64,000 nt of DNA from Parelaphostrongylus tenuis (GCA_019055375.1 JAHQIW010007294.1:124001-188000), one strand, 5' to 3'. Shown: positions 11,001 through 21,424, counted from the first letter of the stretch. The notes: generated from the letters alone by a model not told the origin. Translations and numbers: made by a program.

Positions 11001-14000
11001 TTATGACCCGTTATCACAATTTTTGTTGTGCGGATCCCAGCACTTCTAGCATTCGATTCGTTTATCGCTGGTCGAGCTTGTCTCCTTACAACCTCGAGGA
11101 TAGCCTTGCTGTGGCGTTCCGTAGGGAGTTGTTGCTGACTGCCAGAGAGGGATAGTGGAGGGATAGGGGGTAAAGCTCGGCTCCACGACGAACATCACAC
11201 CGCTCAACAACGGCGCTTTCTCCCCCTTCGCCCCTCTCTACTATTAGTGATCAAAAGACTGACTCCCATCAAGCCTAGACATAATAAATGAAAACTGTCT
11301 CACAAACTTTCCTTATTCATTGCGCAATTATAGCATATATTCTTCAAAATCGAAAAAAGTAAATAAAATTGAGTTATGACTAGATATAGGAAATATCAAC
11401 AGAATAAACAGACTTAGTATAGCATAGCGTCGAAATTCTGAAGAAGGCGATATTGCCGAAGCATCAGCTAACGTTTATGGGAAGGATATACCAATTTCGC
11501 GCAAGCTTTTTGAAAAGGACAGTTCATGTGGTATTCAATGACTATGTTAAAACTGTAACAATCTGCAACTACTGACAGTATACCAAAACTTTCTGCACTG
11601 TTAATATTGTGATATTTTCGATTTCCAATGTCAAAGCGGTGAACCGTGGATTTCGACTTCATTATGAAAACTAAGCTGTTTAGCCGCGCCAGCTAAACAG
11701 CTAAGTTTTCATGATTAAATCAAGTACTGATTTTGACCACGGACCTCCCTCTTTGAGGGATCGCGCCCGGTTATGGCCGCGTCACCAGGTGGTGGATAGG
11801 GGAATATAACGCGAACCAAAAGCGACCGTGTGCTTCCCAGAGACGCAGGTGGATTCAGAGGATGAGCTCCCTGCTTCTGCAGCGCCGACTTGACAAAAAC
11901 TCTAATTCTACGAGTCAAGTCAGCCAAAAGCCTGCAATCAAGCGGCTGGGAAGTACATGGGAGGCGGTTGGGAGTCGCCTCCAACAAATGAGCTCCTCCC
12001 GCTCCTCCGAGAGAGACTGGCAAGCTACTCGTGAGTACCCAGCCCCCACGTTTAGAGCCTGGCAAGCTATACGTTGGGTTATTAAAATGCCAAAAACAGT
12101 AACAAATATGGGCCTCATTCCCCTGACCTCGAAAGAGCCCCTGGTAAAGCGATAAAGGAAAGATATGGTGCTCAGCAAATCCCTAGCGCGAGAGGACCCA
12201 CTGGGCTGCTCTTGCACGCGATAAGGAAAAATGGAAGAGTTGCTGGTACCCGCTCGAGTCACTCGACGATCAACGGGACGAAAGGTGATACAGGTGATAC
12301 TGAATTTGATGCTGAGGCTGTTGATCTCTTGAACTTGGAACTTCCTTCCCGATGCGCCGTTGGAGTTTGCGAGAAGTATATCAAATTTTCAAGAACCCAA
12401 GATATCTGGAAGCCTCTATGCTTGACTGTTTTTTTTTGAGACTTCGCTCAAAACGGTATAACCGATAACATATTGTGAGCTTTCAATGAGGTCGTTAAAA
12501 ACTTATACCAATTTGTAAAGATTTATTATCTCCACAATATGAAGTAGTTTTCTTCACCTTGTGAATGCAGTGTAACATCTGCGTCGTCGAATCCTTAATA
12601 TGAAGGGAGTATGTCCGCTTACAAGGATTGGCTTTAAACGAAAGATACTGTGTTACTAATGAGGCTGGAGAACCGTAACACGTGTCTAGCACTTGAGAAG
12701 TGCAATAACAGACCTTATGAAAGGCTCAAAATTTGTTGACGAGTTAATTTCTGAAAGCTTTCGTGTACATATTTTTAGAGGGAATTGAAATTGAAACAAT
12801 ATTTTATAAAAGCAATTTTCCACTTAGAACGCTAATCCTAAAACTCTCCTATAATCATGCTGCCACACAATTCAGTTATTAGAAATTGAACAACAATTGT
12901 CGAAAAACTTCTTCAACAATTCGAAATGTTAACTCATTGTTGCTTATTGGATTATTTTTTATTTCCTTCATACTTTTATATGAATAAAACACCCACACTC
13001 GCAGGAGCAGCTTCTCCAGCTGATCCAGGTTGAAGCTTGTAGAGTTTCTGCTTAGCTACAACCTTTCCTCCGTCTTCAACAAGAAGTTCAACAATAGTTC
13101 CTGACTGCGGCGCAGGCACTTCCACAGACGTCTAGAAGAAAACGGTATTGGTAAGAACAAATGATTTTCGACCCTTTTCCATATGTTTAGAAAAAACATC
13201 CTATTCGACTTTTAGACTGGAAATATAGACAGGAGTATTTGAAGGAAATAAATAGACAAGAATAAAAAGGACCAATGCAACTGATAGATGAAAGCTGCCG
13301 ATTACTTCACTGCTATGTAACAAGTCTTCGCAATCACGCCGTATCCTCAAAAACGAAACCGTATATTTCACTGAAGTGGAAATTATCATTTCCAGATTCT
13401 TTACTATTACTATTCTCGATTGGAAAGCTACAGGATCACTCCTATATTTTGTCTGAAGATATATCGGCTTTTACGCAATTACGGTGAGCAATATATCCAG
13501 AGATTATAAAGGCTCACTGAGGAAATTCACTTATCTCAAGGTGCTATAGTGCCCCGTAAAAACTCGAAAGGACTGCGATTTATTCCGCTAACATATATTG
13601 CATGCTGGAAATCGATATGTTAGGTATACATTGGATTGTTCCTTAAGTTTTTAATCCTATAAAAGTAAACACCAAATTTATAAACCAGAAGTAATTAAAA
13701 TTTCATGAATTTAGCATCTAGCAATTGGGCGTTTGTCTTGTGAGTGAACAACTTGCCCATACTTGCTTTGAGACTGAGCTCTTTTGCGAACAGATTCGTT
13801 TAAAACTCATGCACGAATGGCGCGTAAGGGACAATGTAGTACAGCGTCGCGCAAAATTAAAGGAGCTTCTTCTGGACGGCCCGAGCGCGACTGATCTTCC
13901 GAACTGTTCCCTCCAGATTCGAACTTCGCGAACCACTTCCTAGTCGTCCGTCTTGCAACCGTATCACCACCTTCCAGCTCCATAAATCTTCCAAGCCGCT

Positions 14001-16727
14001 TCACCAACCAATTTCTCCCTATGCACCATTCGAGCATGAGTAGCAAGCGAATTGGTTCCCACGACAGCTCCATCTTAGAACAAGAATAGGCAATTTATAT
14101 AGCAAAATGTTCGCAAGAAAATGCGCTACTGAACGATGCTGAAATCAGAGGTTTTGATAATTTTTAGTTAATAAATCTAGTGTTTATTGCTCTAGTGACA
14201 AAACTTATGGAATGGCCTAATATTCAAATGACACACATACTTGAATAATGGTACTGCTAATCTATCTAGACGCTTTCAGCCTCACTTGAAGTAATTTCAT
14301 CACTGTCTACATAGAAATAATTTGCCAGCAGTTCTATATATCTTCATTGGAAAAAAAGGTCAAATCAGATGCAGAGCGTGTCTGCGATAGAAACTAGTAA
14401 TTAGCAATTGATAATCGCAAATTTGGAATAAAGAATTACGATTTCACCTTATCAGTCTCAATTTCGGCCACTAGTTCATCTTCTTTGACAAAATCTCCCT
14501 TTTCTGAAAAGATATGTCAGCATTTCATATTACTTATAATAGTTTCAGTTTTGAAAACCCACGTTTAATCCAACGTATATCTCCTTCAGAGATCGATTCG
14601 GCAAAGGCAGGGCCTTCCACAACAATAATGTCGCTGACTAAATATGGTAGTGTCGCAATAAAAAGTATTCCTCAGCAACAATTGATAGTTTTAAGAGAAT
14701 ATTAAAAGATTTTCTTCAAGCAAGACATATCGAGCTTGCTAATTTCAGGCCTACGCGGCATAATTTCACACATCGAATACGGAGCTTGAGTTAAAGAAAA
14801 GCGGTTATTTATTCTGAGATGTAGCCGTTTTAACGACATAAATTCTTTGCCTCTGCCGATTGACAAATACCTTCTGGACAAACATGAACAGCCTATTTGA
14901 GCGACTCATCGTGGTAAAAAGAGTGTTTACACGACATAGAACTAGATTTATACCACAATTATTTCACCATTTAATGTCACATAAATGCGACACTTCTACC
15001 CACTAGCAGCCCATACGAACTTTCCTGTGGTCATGTGGGAATGCAGTGAGTGTGGTGATGAGTCACTCATACAGATAAAAGTAGTGATAGTATTTACGAT
15101 GAATTCGGAGTCGAGATAACATGGTGATTAGTCATGAGGTGTATCAAGAGGCAAGGCGATAAGGCTTTGGTTCAACCTCTTCGCCAACAGCCACTTTGAT
15201 TTTCAACGAACGCCTTACTCTAAGTTTCCAAGAAGTTGTCCAAGGACCAACCTGCGGCATTCCTAGAGAAGACGGAATCCCCAAGCAGCAGGCGATATAT
15301 GTGAAATACGTGAGGACTTTTGGGTAGAATGATTGTGAGGAAACGAATAGAATGCAAGTGCTGAGATCAGCACAGATCAAACTGAGATTACAGATTGTAC
15401 AAATAAATACTAAATAGTGATAAGCCCATCTAGGGATACATAAGTGTCACGTGCTAGGGTGATTCTCAGAGAAAATTGGTAGTCAAACCGGCATTTTATT
15501 GATACTAGTGACGCCAGGGTGTATGGACCTGGCGTACCAACCTCGTTTTAGGCTTGAAACATTACTTTTTTGGAATTATTTTGAATATTTATCACGAGGT
15601 TTTAAAACCGTCGATCATATTGATTGATTTTGGTCTGCCAGTCGAAATCCATCGACTGAACAGTGGTGATGGACCAGTGTCATTGTACACTGTGCCATCA
15701 CCACATACTATAATGCAGGGCTTAATGTGGGGCGGGGGTCACTGACGAGGAGGCCGAAACCTCCGAAACACCGGTGTATGGCCCTGGCGGACCAACCTCG
15801 TTTAGGCTTGAAACATTCTTTTTTGGAATCAGTTCGAATGATTCTAGTGATTCGCATGGACATAAGACAAAAGTAAATTACAGAACTATATCCCAGGTTG
15901 TGTGATGAACTCTGCTGCTATTTTCCCAGCTTTCTGGAGCGTATAGAAGTTCCAAAAATGGGATACTCATATATCCAAGGCAATGTATGAGCAACATTCG
16001 TCCAGGTGCTGGGAGGTATGCCTGATTGTAGGTGGAGTTTAACCTGTGGGCAAATTGGCGAAAAGTTCGCAACTTTCTTTAGTTTCGTTTCGACTGCTTC
16101 TGTAGACCTCGTTCACAACAATAACACGTGTTTTGGTCTTACAAACCTTGCCAGTTGCACGGTGCCTTTCGGTTCAGTCAGTTCCACAGGAAGATGTCTG
16201 CTATATAGGGGAAACACCAAAGTATTTACACCTGCAGATAGGTAAAAAAAAACCATCCAACGGGCTATAAGGCCGAAACACGTGTCTTGCCCTATATGAC
16301 TGCCCTAAAAGACCTTTTGAAAGGCTGAAGATATACTATCAAACTTTCTTTCCAGTGGCTGACACCTAATTGAAGGCAATTTCTGGTTACCTGGGATACG
16401 CAAAACTTAGTTAAGGTAGAGCTGAAGCTACTCACAAGCATGTCAAGTATCTTTACGTCAAAAGCTGTAAAGATAAGGAGATTTATGCGAAGGGGAAAAC
16501 ATTGTAAGAACAAAGTTTTACCATTAGTGCATACGGCGCTCAACTAAGACGAAGAAAGAAGTTAGCATTTAATGGAATCACTCAATACTTAGTGCGATCG
16601 TAAATGATTTAGGTGATTTCCTAATCAACGAAGAACGACTTACGCTTGATTCCGGTGGCGTGGATGGACCTCGTAAGAATGGAGCTAATTTGAGTGACCG
16701 GAAACTGAACCGGACGAGATAGGCGAC
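8007..16727 (-). CDS. dlst-1: dihydrolipoamide succinyltransferase (E2 of 2-oxoglutarate dehydrogenase), mitochondrial
   Basis: Transfers the succinyl group to CoA within the mitochondrial 2-oxoglutarate dehydrogenase complex of the TCA cycle. Minus-strand exons: 16727-16644 (targeting region, ends RSIHATGIK), 14637-14563 ([17 protein letters not shown]), 14503-14448 ([18 protein letters not shown]; the final Lys carries lipoate), 13131-12997 (rest of the lipoyl domain), 10528-10412 and 10359-10215 (Ala/Pro linker), 10151-10047 (start of the catalytic core), 9822-9692, 9357-9206, 9135-8968 ([16 protein letters not shown]), 8141-8007 (active-site [12 protein letters not shown], stop at 8007). 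Phases agree except at two places. One extra base near 10112 shifts the frame between RQRIA and the expected QRLKEAQ-type continuation. The two linker exons join in frame only through a poor acceptor near 10347. About 434 codons are recovered. The first exon (initiator Met) was not found. Introns hold a family A foldback, a SINE tail, an RTE derivative, a palindromic mariner and repeat F. Confidence 0.93.
8351..8805. mobile_element. foldback MITE, family A, in the last E2 intron
   Basis: The arms are tttgagccacgcatgtcagt (left) and actgacatgcgtggctcaaa (right). The inner blocks, gatcttgcgatctcgtcagt on the left and gtaaaacgttcgtcgtcgct on the right, belong to the same palindrome, but the right arm is partly deleted. 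The attached tail (gaaaacactcgaaacgaaag) runs to about 8800. The 8626-9105 open frame is this repeat read through into an E2 exon. Confidence 0.75.
9408..9490 (+). repeat. SINE-2 tail fragment
   Basis: Carries only the 3' portion of SINE-2 (gcgcatccctcagggattga, then tcaacgccgagagctttatc) followed by repeated tatcctttatcc. It lies in the E2 intron 9358-9691. Confidence 0.65.
10534..11029. other. E2 intron sequence without recognised content
   Basis: First part of the long intron 10529-12996. It is A/T-rich, with no repeat end that I can place. Confidence 0.3.
11030..11240. repeat. interspersed repeat shared with 18.41-18.61 kb
   Basis: Bases 11065-11130 (ctggtcgagcttgtctcctt, then acctcgaggatagccttgct) match 18465-18530 (actggttgagcacgtctcct, then tcttgaggatagcctggcta), and similarity continues for about 150 bases. 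Family unknown. Confidence 0.55.
11435..11469 (+). ncRNA. hammerhead-ribozyme-like motif
   Basis: Reads ttCTGAAGA, then stem II AGGC-gatatt-GCC, then GAAG, CATC and AGC. The CUGANGA box is perfect and stem II can form, but the second conserved box is GAAG instead of GAAA, and the ACGU block before the cleavage position is CAU. Probably a decayed copy of the motif seen intact at 39.64 kb. Confidence 0.4.
11710..12320 (+). mobile_element. internally deleted RTE derivative (5' end joined to 3' end)
   Basis: Bases 11740-12145 match the 5' untranslated end of the RTE copy at 57.7-61.0 kb (acctccctctttgagggatc; gctccctgcttctgcagcgc; aagcctgcaatcaagcggct; gaaagagcccctggta). After position 12145 the sequence jumps to the RTE 3' end (gaaagatatggtgctcagca; ctcgagtcactcgacgatca). 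The whole protein-coding middle is missing. ORFs here on both strands (for example 11715-12065 and 11862-12155) are non-coding repeat. Confidence 0.8.
12480..12760. repeat. foldback-type repeat, family A variant
   Basis: Contains cgtaacacgtgtctagcact and gaccttatgaaaggctcaaa, blocks also present at 26.85-27.29 and 16.26-16.33 kb. The two halves (caccttgtgaatgcagtgta and its rough complement) suggest a worn palindrome. Confidence 0.45.
13639..14214. mobile_element. palindromic mariner-derived foldback element, copy 2
   Basis: The right end, ttgctctagtgacaaaactt, matches the family; the left end is more worn (ccttaagttttta). The minus arm (from 14073) gives the best-preserved half frame: [20 protein letters not shown], then [20 protein letters not shown] and GRPEEAPLI, typical of a mariner helix-turn-helix N-terminus. 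The plus arm repeats the same segment as MHEWRVRDN. It lies in the E2 intron 13132-14447. Confidence 0.75.
14640..15479. other. E2 intron without recognised content
   Basis: Part of intron 14638-16643. A 78-codon minus-strand frame (15380-15144) is open, but resembles no family and has no matching splice context, so I do not call it a gene. Confidence 0.3.
15480..15840. repeat. interspersed repeat F
   Basis: Carries two direct copies of a segment (tgtatggacctggcgtacca, then acctcgttttaggcttgaaa) at about 15520 and 15775. Between them is a small palindrome (tggtgatggaccagtgtcat against gtgccatcaccac) and the block ggggtcactgacgaggaggc. An inverted copy is at 23.34-23.55 kb. Confidence 0.6.
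16090..16330. repeat. worn foldback repeat, family A variant
   Basis: Contains acacgtgttttggtcttaca on one side and aggccgaaacacgtgtcttg on the other in inverted relationship, with ccttttgaaaggctgaagat as in the 26.85 kb copy. Confidence 0.45.
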
Positions 16728-17382
16728 CTATGAAAGAGAAATTCTATCATTTGATAGATGAAAAAAAAATTCGAAAGAGACTGCTCATGGTTTTACCAGT
16801 TCAAAACTCACACGCTATAATGCAGTGGTGTGAGGACCTCGACGATGTGCAACGCTGAAAAAGTCGAAAGAAAAGTCGATTATCGAGCAAAAATCGAACA
16901 GAAACTAATCAAATCTCTGACGATACCTGCCGAACAACACTTCTTGCCAGATATTTGAAAGCTGGAACTCTCCGAGAAATCATCCTGCTCTAAACTGAGT
17001 TGCTCTGAAGAGAGGAACTTCAAAGTCGGATGAATGAGAACCTAGAAAGAACTATTACACTGTTGAACGTTAACACTGACTTTCAGTAAGCCGTATTTAT
17101 CGAGACCATAGTATTCAAAAAATCAAAACTTCCTGAGTCATTCCATTGAAATTTTAAGTAAGAAAAGACGAAGTAAAAAGAAGCGCAGTTTCCAGAACGA
17201 CATGTTATGAAGTGTTATCTATTCAGAAGACTAAAGAATTCAGAAATAACAAGATCTAAGCTCCTTTTGTTGTACGAAAAACGTTCGAAAAACTCATTTA
17301 GACGTATCCACATTTCTCCCTCAAGCTCTCTCTATTTACTCTTACTAAACAAGAAGAACTATTCAAAGATGCTTTCATTATT
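16728..17382. other. upstream side of the E2 gene
   Basis: The E2 initiator exon should lie here or further upstream on the minus strand. I could not find an ATG exon with a donor of matching phase. No other feature seen. Confidence 0.3.
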
Positions 17383-17870
17383 ATTTGAGCCAACTTGTCA
17401 TGTGGTCTGATAAGGGCTCTTTGTACAGCCCGAGACACGTGTTTCGTCCTTACAGACTCATCAGCCGGGCAGAACGCGTCGTCTGTCGATCTTTTTATAG
17501 TCAGTTCTCTCGGGAGCGTTACACTCCTTATAGAGAGTCATCGAAGACGAACGTTTTACACTCTATGTCAAGCAAAATTTTCAAGCGCTTCAAATCAAGC
17601 GAAGAAAAGTGAAAATTTCGCTTGTCATAGAGTGTAAGACGTTCGTCTTTGATGACTCTCTGTAAGGGAGCAGAGTTCCCGAGAGAACTGACCATAGTGA
17701 TATCGAAAGACGACGGGTTCTGCCCGACTGACGAGTCTGTAAGAACGAAACACGTGTATCGGGCTGTACAAGAGCTCTTACCAGACCACATGACAAGTTG
17801 GCTCAAAAAATGATGAAAGGATATATTGAAATTTGAGCGTGGTCTTAATAAAGCACTCGAAATAAAGGTA
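17383..17870. mobile_element. foldback MITE, family A, nearly intact
   Basis: A long palindrome: gagccaacttgtcatgtggt (left) faces accacatgacaagttggctc (right), and the match continues inward through cacgtgtttcgtccttacag, the ttctctcggga blocks and acgaacgttttacactctat, to a small central loop near 17590. Arms are roughly 200 bases each. The tail gtggtcttaataaagcactc recurs at other copies. ORFs on both strands here are mirror images and not genes. Confidence 0.85.
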
Positions 17871-17939
17871 TTCAAAGATGCTATGATCGACTATAGAACA
17901 GGACTAAAAAAACCGTTCACATGAAAATCTTCCTACTTT

Positions 17940-18170
17940 GTTGGAAAAGGAAGAAAATTAAAACAACTAAAGGTTAGCTAAAGGAGAAAAAGAAAGCAGA
18001 GAAGAAAAGGGAAGAAAAAGAAAAAAAAGAGAGAAAAATCGATGAAAGAATGCTCAGAAATTCGAAGTATTGAAAAAGCACCATCATTCCTAGAAGCAAT
18101 GAAGAAGGAAAGAAAAAGGAAAAAAAAGGAGGAGAGAGGAAATAGAAGTTGACTTTCATATTACCACAAC
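17940..18170. repeat. polypurine tract
   Basis: Almost uninterrupted A/G on the plus strand (for example gaagaaaagggaagaaaaag), with short non-purine islands. Such tracts can form triplex DNA. The minus-strand 'protein' here is a low-complexity artefact. Confidence 0.6.
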
Positions 18171-18239
18171 TGAAAAGAATACTTTCATCACAAGACACAT
18201 TCTGGTTGGGGACATGACATGAAAAGAGCTAAATCCAAT

Positions 18240-18370
18240 AGAACGACGACACAACGAAAGCCGGTACCGCGACTGGTTAGCATGTGGCCCTCGAAAAAGG
18301 TGATGCGAGTTCGATTCCCGCCCGACGTTCAAAACTTTGCATATCTTTTGGCATCTTGGCACTTAATTCG
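18240..18370 (+). mobile_element. SINE-1, tRNA-derived head
   Basis: The region ggtaccgcgactggttagca to gcgagttcgattcccgcccg has A-box-like and B-box-like blocks spaced as in a tRNA, followed by the family tail aactttgcatatct. This is the most diverged head of the SINE-1 group. Confidence 0.5.
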
Positions 18371-18409
18371 ATCCGTTTTCAAAGTTTTTTTTCTCTCACT
18401 GTGCGGATT

Positions 18410-18660
18410 TCAGTAGTAACATTCCCTTCGTTGTTTCGTTTTCTTCTTGAACGTCATAGAAGACTGGTTGAGCACGTCTCCTTGCAGTCTTGAGGATAGC
18501 CTGGCTATGACGTTCCTTTTGGCGCTCGTTGTTGACCGGAGTGATGAGGGTGGGGTTCAGCTCCAAGCGCACCCCGACGAGCACCCCAGCCACTCGGCCA
18601 CGGCGCCTCGTTTTGTATATCACTCAACATTATTTGATGAATATTTCGAACATCAGACGC
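18410..18660. repeat. interspersed repeat shared with 11.03-11.24 kb, with SINE-1 tail
   Basis: Bases 18465-18560 match the earlier copy. The end (gttttgtatatcactcaaca) is the SINE-1 tail, suggesting the repeat lies next to a headless SINE. Confidence 0.5.
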
Positions 18661-19212
18661 TCGCTAAAAGGTCAAATAAAAATTAGTTTGGGCTAGTTCT
18701 ATAAAGTCTCGAGCACTGAAAAATATAACCCTTTGGGACCAGCATTGATAGGCAGGCAGGCAGGCGGCACCTGAATGTCCTTGCATGCATATCCGGATGC
18801 CTGCCTGTTTTCCCACGAGGTGCGACGCCGCCGTTACAGTAGCTGAGTGGAATCGGACGTCGCGAGGTGAACATCAGAAGAAAACCTCATGGTCTCCAAA
18901 GGGATAAGACGACGCAAAGGGATAAGAGAGAGGATGATCGATGTACAAGAACCGAGAAAGCAGCGTGAAAATCGTCAAAATGATCCGCAAGTCGTGAGGA
19001 TAGTAAATAAGAACATTGATAAGATTGAGAATAAGAAGTGATAAGGATAAGATTAACACCAAGAGGAGGATTAAGAATGACAAGAAACGAAATTATTAGG
19101 GAATGAGGATGATTGCGAGGAAGAAAGCGAGTAAAAAGAGAAAGATTAGGTGTTAAAGGTTGGCGGCTGATAGCTAACATAGCGATGTTGAAGAAAGAGT
19201 GGTCGGGCAAAT
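18661..19212. other. purine-rich spacer
   Basis: A/G-rich on the plus strand from about 18880. Contains a short ggcaggcaggcaggcggc run near 18750 and no supported gene. Confidence 0.35.
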
Positions 19213-19300
19213 GTGCCTCGGTGGTGTAGTGGTAGAGCACGCGTCCCGAATAGGATGGAACGCGGGTTCGATTCCCGCCTGAGGCCGTGTTCTTGCTCAC
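19213..19300 (+). mobile_element. SINE-1, best-preserved tRNA-like head
   Basis: Starts gcctcggtggtgtagtggta and ends gggttcgattcccgcctgag-gc. The acceptor stem (GCCTCGG with CTGAGGC), D-arm and T-arm can all pair, and both internal Pol III boxes are intact. The anticodon loop comes to 6 bases and no functional anticodon is clear, so I call it a SINE head and not a tRNA gene. Confidence 0.6.
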
Positions 19301-19439
19301 CACTCAATTCTCTAAGAAAGATCAGGAATACGAGGAAGAAAGAGAATAATAGGGAGACGAGCAAGGTTAACAGAAATAGGATAGAAAATAACAAAGATAT
19401 AAAAGTAAGGTAAGAATAGCAAAAATAAGAATGGTGAGC

Positions 19440-19665
19440 AAAAACTTGACCTTGGGCGGGAGTTGAACCACGAACCTGTCAACTGGTTTCATAGAGTGAT
19501 ATGTGCTCACCCGATCAAATCTGTTGACAGGCTGTTGGTTGATAGCGACAATAGAGACTTATCGAAGAACGAGCGGTGGCAAAGAGGTAGCGTTGGTGGT
19601 GTAGTGGAAGCAGCTCTCCTCCGGGGAAAGAGTTAAATGCGGGTTCAATTCCCGTCTGCTGTCGA
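19440..19665. mobile_element. two SINE-1-like heads, opposed
   Basis: A minus-strand head lies at about 19450-19530 (T-arm complement gggagttgaaccacgaacct). A plus-strand head lies at 19590-19665 (gttggtggtgtagtggaagc to gcgggttcaattcccgtctg). Confidence 0.5.
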
Positions 19666-19859
19666 GTTTGTGCCCACTACTAAGTTTTCTTAGGTGTTTT
19701 TGAAACCCCATAATACTGATCAAAAAGGAAAAAGCAAATAGATAAGAATTCATGAGAAGATAAAAGATTTAAATCAATCGGAAATCACATTTATTTGACC
19801 GCCGATTGCGGTGTTATGATATTCAAATAAACCCAATGATGTAGAGTGGTGTGCAAAAA

Positions 19860-19915
19860 CGTTTGCGTCAGCCGGTATTTGAACCCAGATCTTAATCTTT
19901 CCGGGAGCATTGGGA
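19860..19915 (-). repeat. SINE-1-like fragment
   Basis: The segment gtcagccggtatttgaaccc is the complement of a T-arm/B-box. The rest of the head is not recognisable. Confidence 0.35.
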
Positions 19916-20279
19916 GAGGAGATGAGATTGGTTAGATTGAGAATAATAGGAGTAGAAATAAAAAGAGAACGCTAATAAGAACAAGAGTAAAACGAGTAAG
20001 GACAATAAGAACATGAGTAGATCAAAGACCAGAAGTAAGCATAAAGGGAGGAGATCGCGAGAATGCGTGAGAATTCAGGCATTTGAATCAGAAAATTCAT
20101 AATGACTCCCATAGGTAAAGTCGGCCCTTGTAGGAGAGTTGTGGTCCCATCAGTTCCTAACCCTTTTAACCCTTTCAAGACCACGTGTACCACCCCATAA
20201 GATACACGCCCATTTTCGTGGTTTTCCCGTCGACCACAAACTTTTCATTGGACTTCGAGTCGCCATTTGATAGCTGAAA

Positions 20280-20400
20280 AAATTGCGGGTATGATGGTAT
20301 GATACGGGTGAGATGCGGGTTCGAGCCCCGCCTGATGCAAAAGTCTTGCACATCACTCATCATCATTGGATATATTTGCAACATTATAGCACCGCTACAA
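20280..20400 (+). mobile_element. SINE-1 with 3' tail
   Basis: The B-box region gcgggttcgagccccgcctg is followed by the family tail: cttgcacatcactcatcatc, attggatatatttgcaacat, tatagcaccgctacaatgcg. The same tail follows the heads at 30.34 and 37.37 kb. The 5' part of the head is lost. Confidence 0.6.
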
Positions 20401-20489
20401 TGCGGTTAAATAAGAGGAGATCCCTTTCATTTATTATTTATTCTCATCTCAGTGTGAAGTGAAGAATGTCCTAGCGCCCGGAATTCTCA

Positions 20490-20710
20490 GTGAGAATTTT
20501 TCCTGAACTTCCCCTAACCCCTATTTTCCCCCGAGTTTCCCCTAGCCCCTATTTCCCCCGAGTTTCCCCTAACCCCTATTTTCGCCTGGATTCCTGTAAG
20601 CCCTATTTTCCCCTAACCCCTATTTTCCCCTGGACTTCTCCTAACTCCTATTTTCCCCTGAATTTCCCCTAACCCCTATTTCCCCTCAATTTCCGCCAAT
20701 TTCTCCACAA
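20490..20710 (+). repeat. C-rich minisatellite, about 29-bp period, roughly 7 units
   Basis: Imperfect tandem units of the type ttcccctaacccctattttc then cccygag. Units differ by point changes and small deletions. The cccctaacccc core resembles vertebrate telomere sequence, but nematode telomeres are TTAGGC, so it is an ordinary minisatellite. The 20490-20672 open frame is an artefact of the repeat. Confidence 0.85.
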
Positions 20711-21047
20711 GGTTTTCCCAGTAACCCTCCAATAGATACCTCATAAATTTAGTTTTTTTACATTTGAGACGTCATTACAACGATTACGGCTTCTTTGTGG
20801 ATTTCGTTGAAAAGCAGGAGTCACAGCAGCGGTGGCAGACCTAATGAGTGACGTTATAGGAAATGAAAAGAAAAGAAAAAAATCAATAAATAAAGAAACA
20901 AATAAATATATTGAAAAATTGAAAAAATAAAAGGGAGAGCGAAGTCGGTAGGGGAGCACGTCATCTCGAAATCGATGGACAAGCTGCAGGCCGGCCTGCG
21001 GTGTACAGATTGCAAATCTGCTCTGAACGCGTCCGATCCCGTGTCCT

Positions 21048-21075
21048 GACCCCCTGCCCCCCCCCCCCCCCCTCA
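21048..21075 (+). repeat. poly-C tract
   Basis: About 16 consecutive C after ccccctg. The opposite strand is a poly-G run able to form quadruplexes. Length is likely unreliable in the assembly. Confidence 0.7.
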
Positions 21076-21424
21076 GTCGGCGTTGGTCTTTTATTTCTAT
21101 TATTTATTTTATTCGTTTGTTTTTTCTTTATTCCTCTTTTATCAATTTTCTTTTCGCTTTCGTGCAGGCAAATTTTCTTCCGAGCGTTTGTCTCCCTTGT
21201 GTCATGAGGCTTTCCTCGTTTTCTCTTTCCAGACACACTTTGACTAGATGTTCACTTCATTGCTTGTGCGACGCGGTGGTTTCTGTAATTTTTGTTGTTC
21301 TACATTACCGTCAAGTTCCAAAAGGTGAGTTCTTCTCGGTTACCATAGCCCAGAACTTCTTTATTTCTTTAGTTAATCGTGTCTCCGCTTCCTTTCAGTT
21401 ATGAGGAAACGAATGAATCTAGTC

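Noticed and set aside
11715..12262. Overlapping 97-116-codon ORFs on both strands as genes
   Set aside because: The DNA is the RTE 5' non-coding end, repeated at 60.56-60.98 kb; the frames are not conserved between copies.
13807..14073. Domesticated helix-turn-helix protein gene (88 codons)
   Set aside because: It is one arm of the palindromic mariner family, with three decayed copies in the window and no independent splice or expression signal.
15144..15380. Missing N-terminal exon of the E2 gene
   Set aside because: The phase and composition do not fit; exon 16727-16644 joins 14637-14563 perfectly instead.
17385..17875. ORFs of 67-115 codons on both strands
   Set aside because: They are mirror images produced by the family A palindrome.
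19213..19284. Functional tRNA gene
   Set aside because: Acceptor, D and T arms pair, but the anticodon loop is one base short, and neighbouring copies with the same head carry a SINE tail.
20500..20710. Interstitial telomere
   Set aside because: The core is CCCCTAA-like, but nematode telomeres are TTAGGC repeats and the period here is about 29 bp.
20490..21236. Proline/phenylalanine-rich and lysine-rich ORFs as proteins
   Set aside because: Low-complexity translations of the minisatellite, the poly-C run and A-rich sequence.
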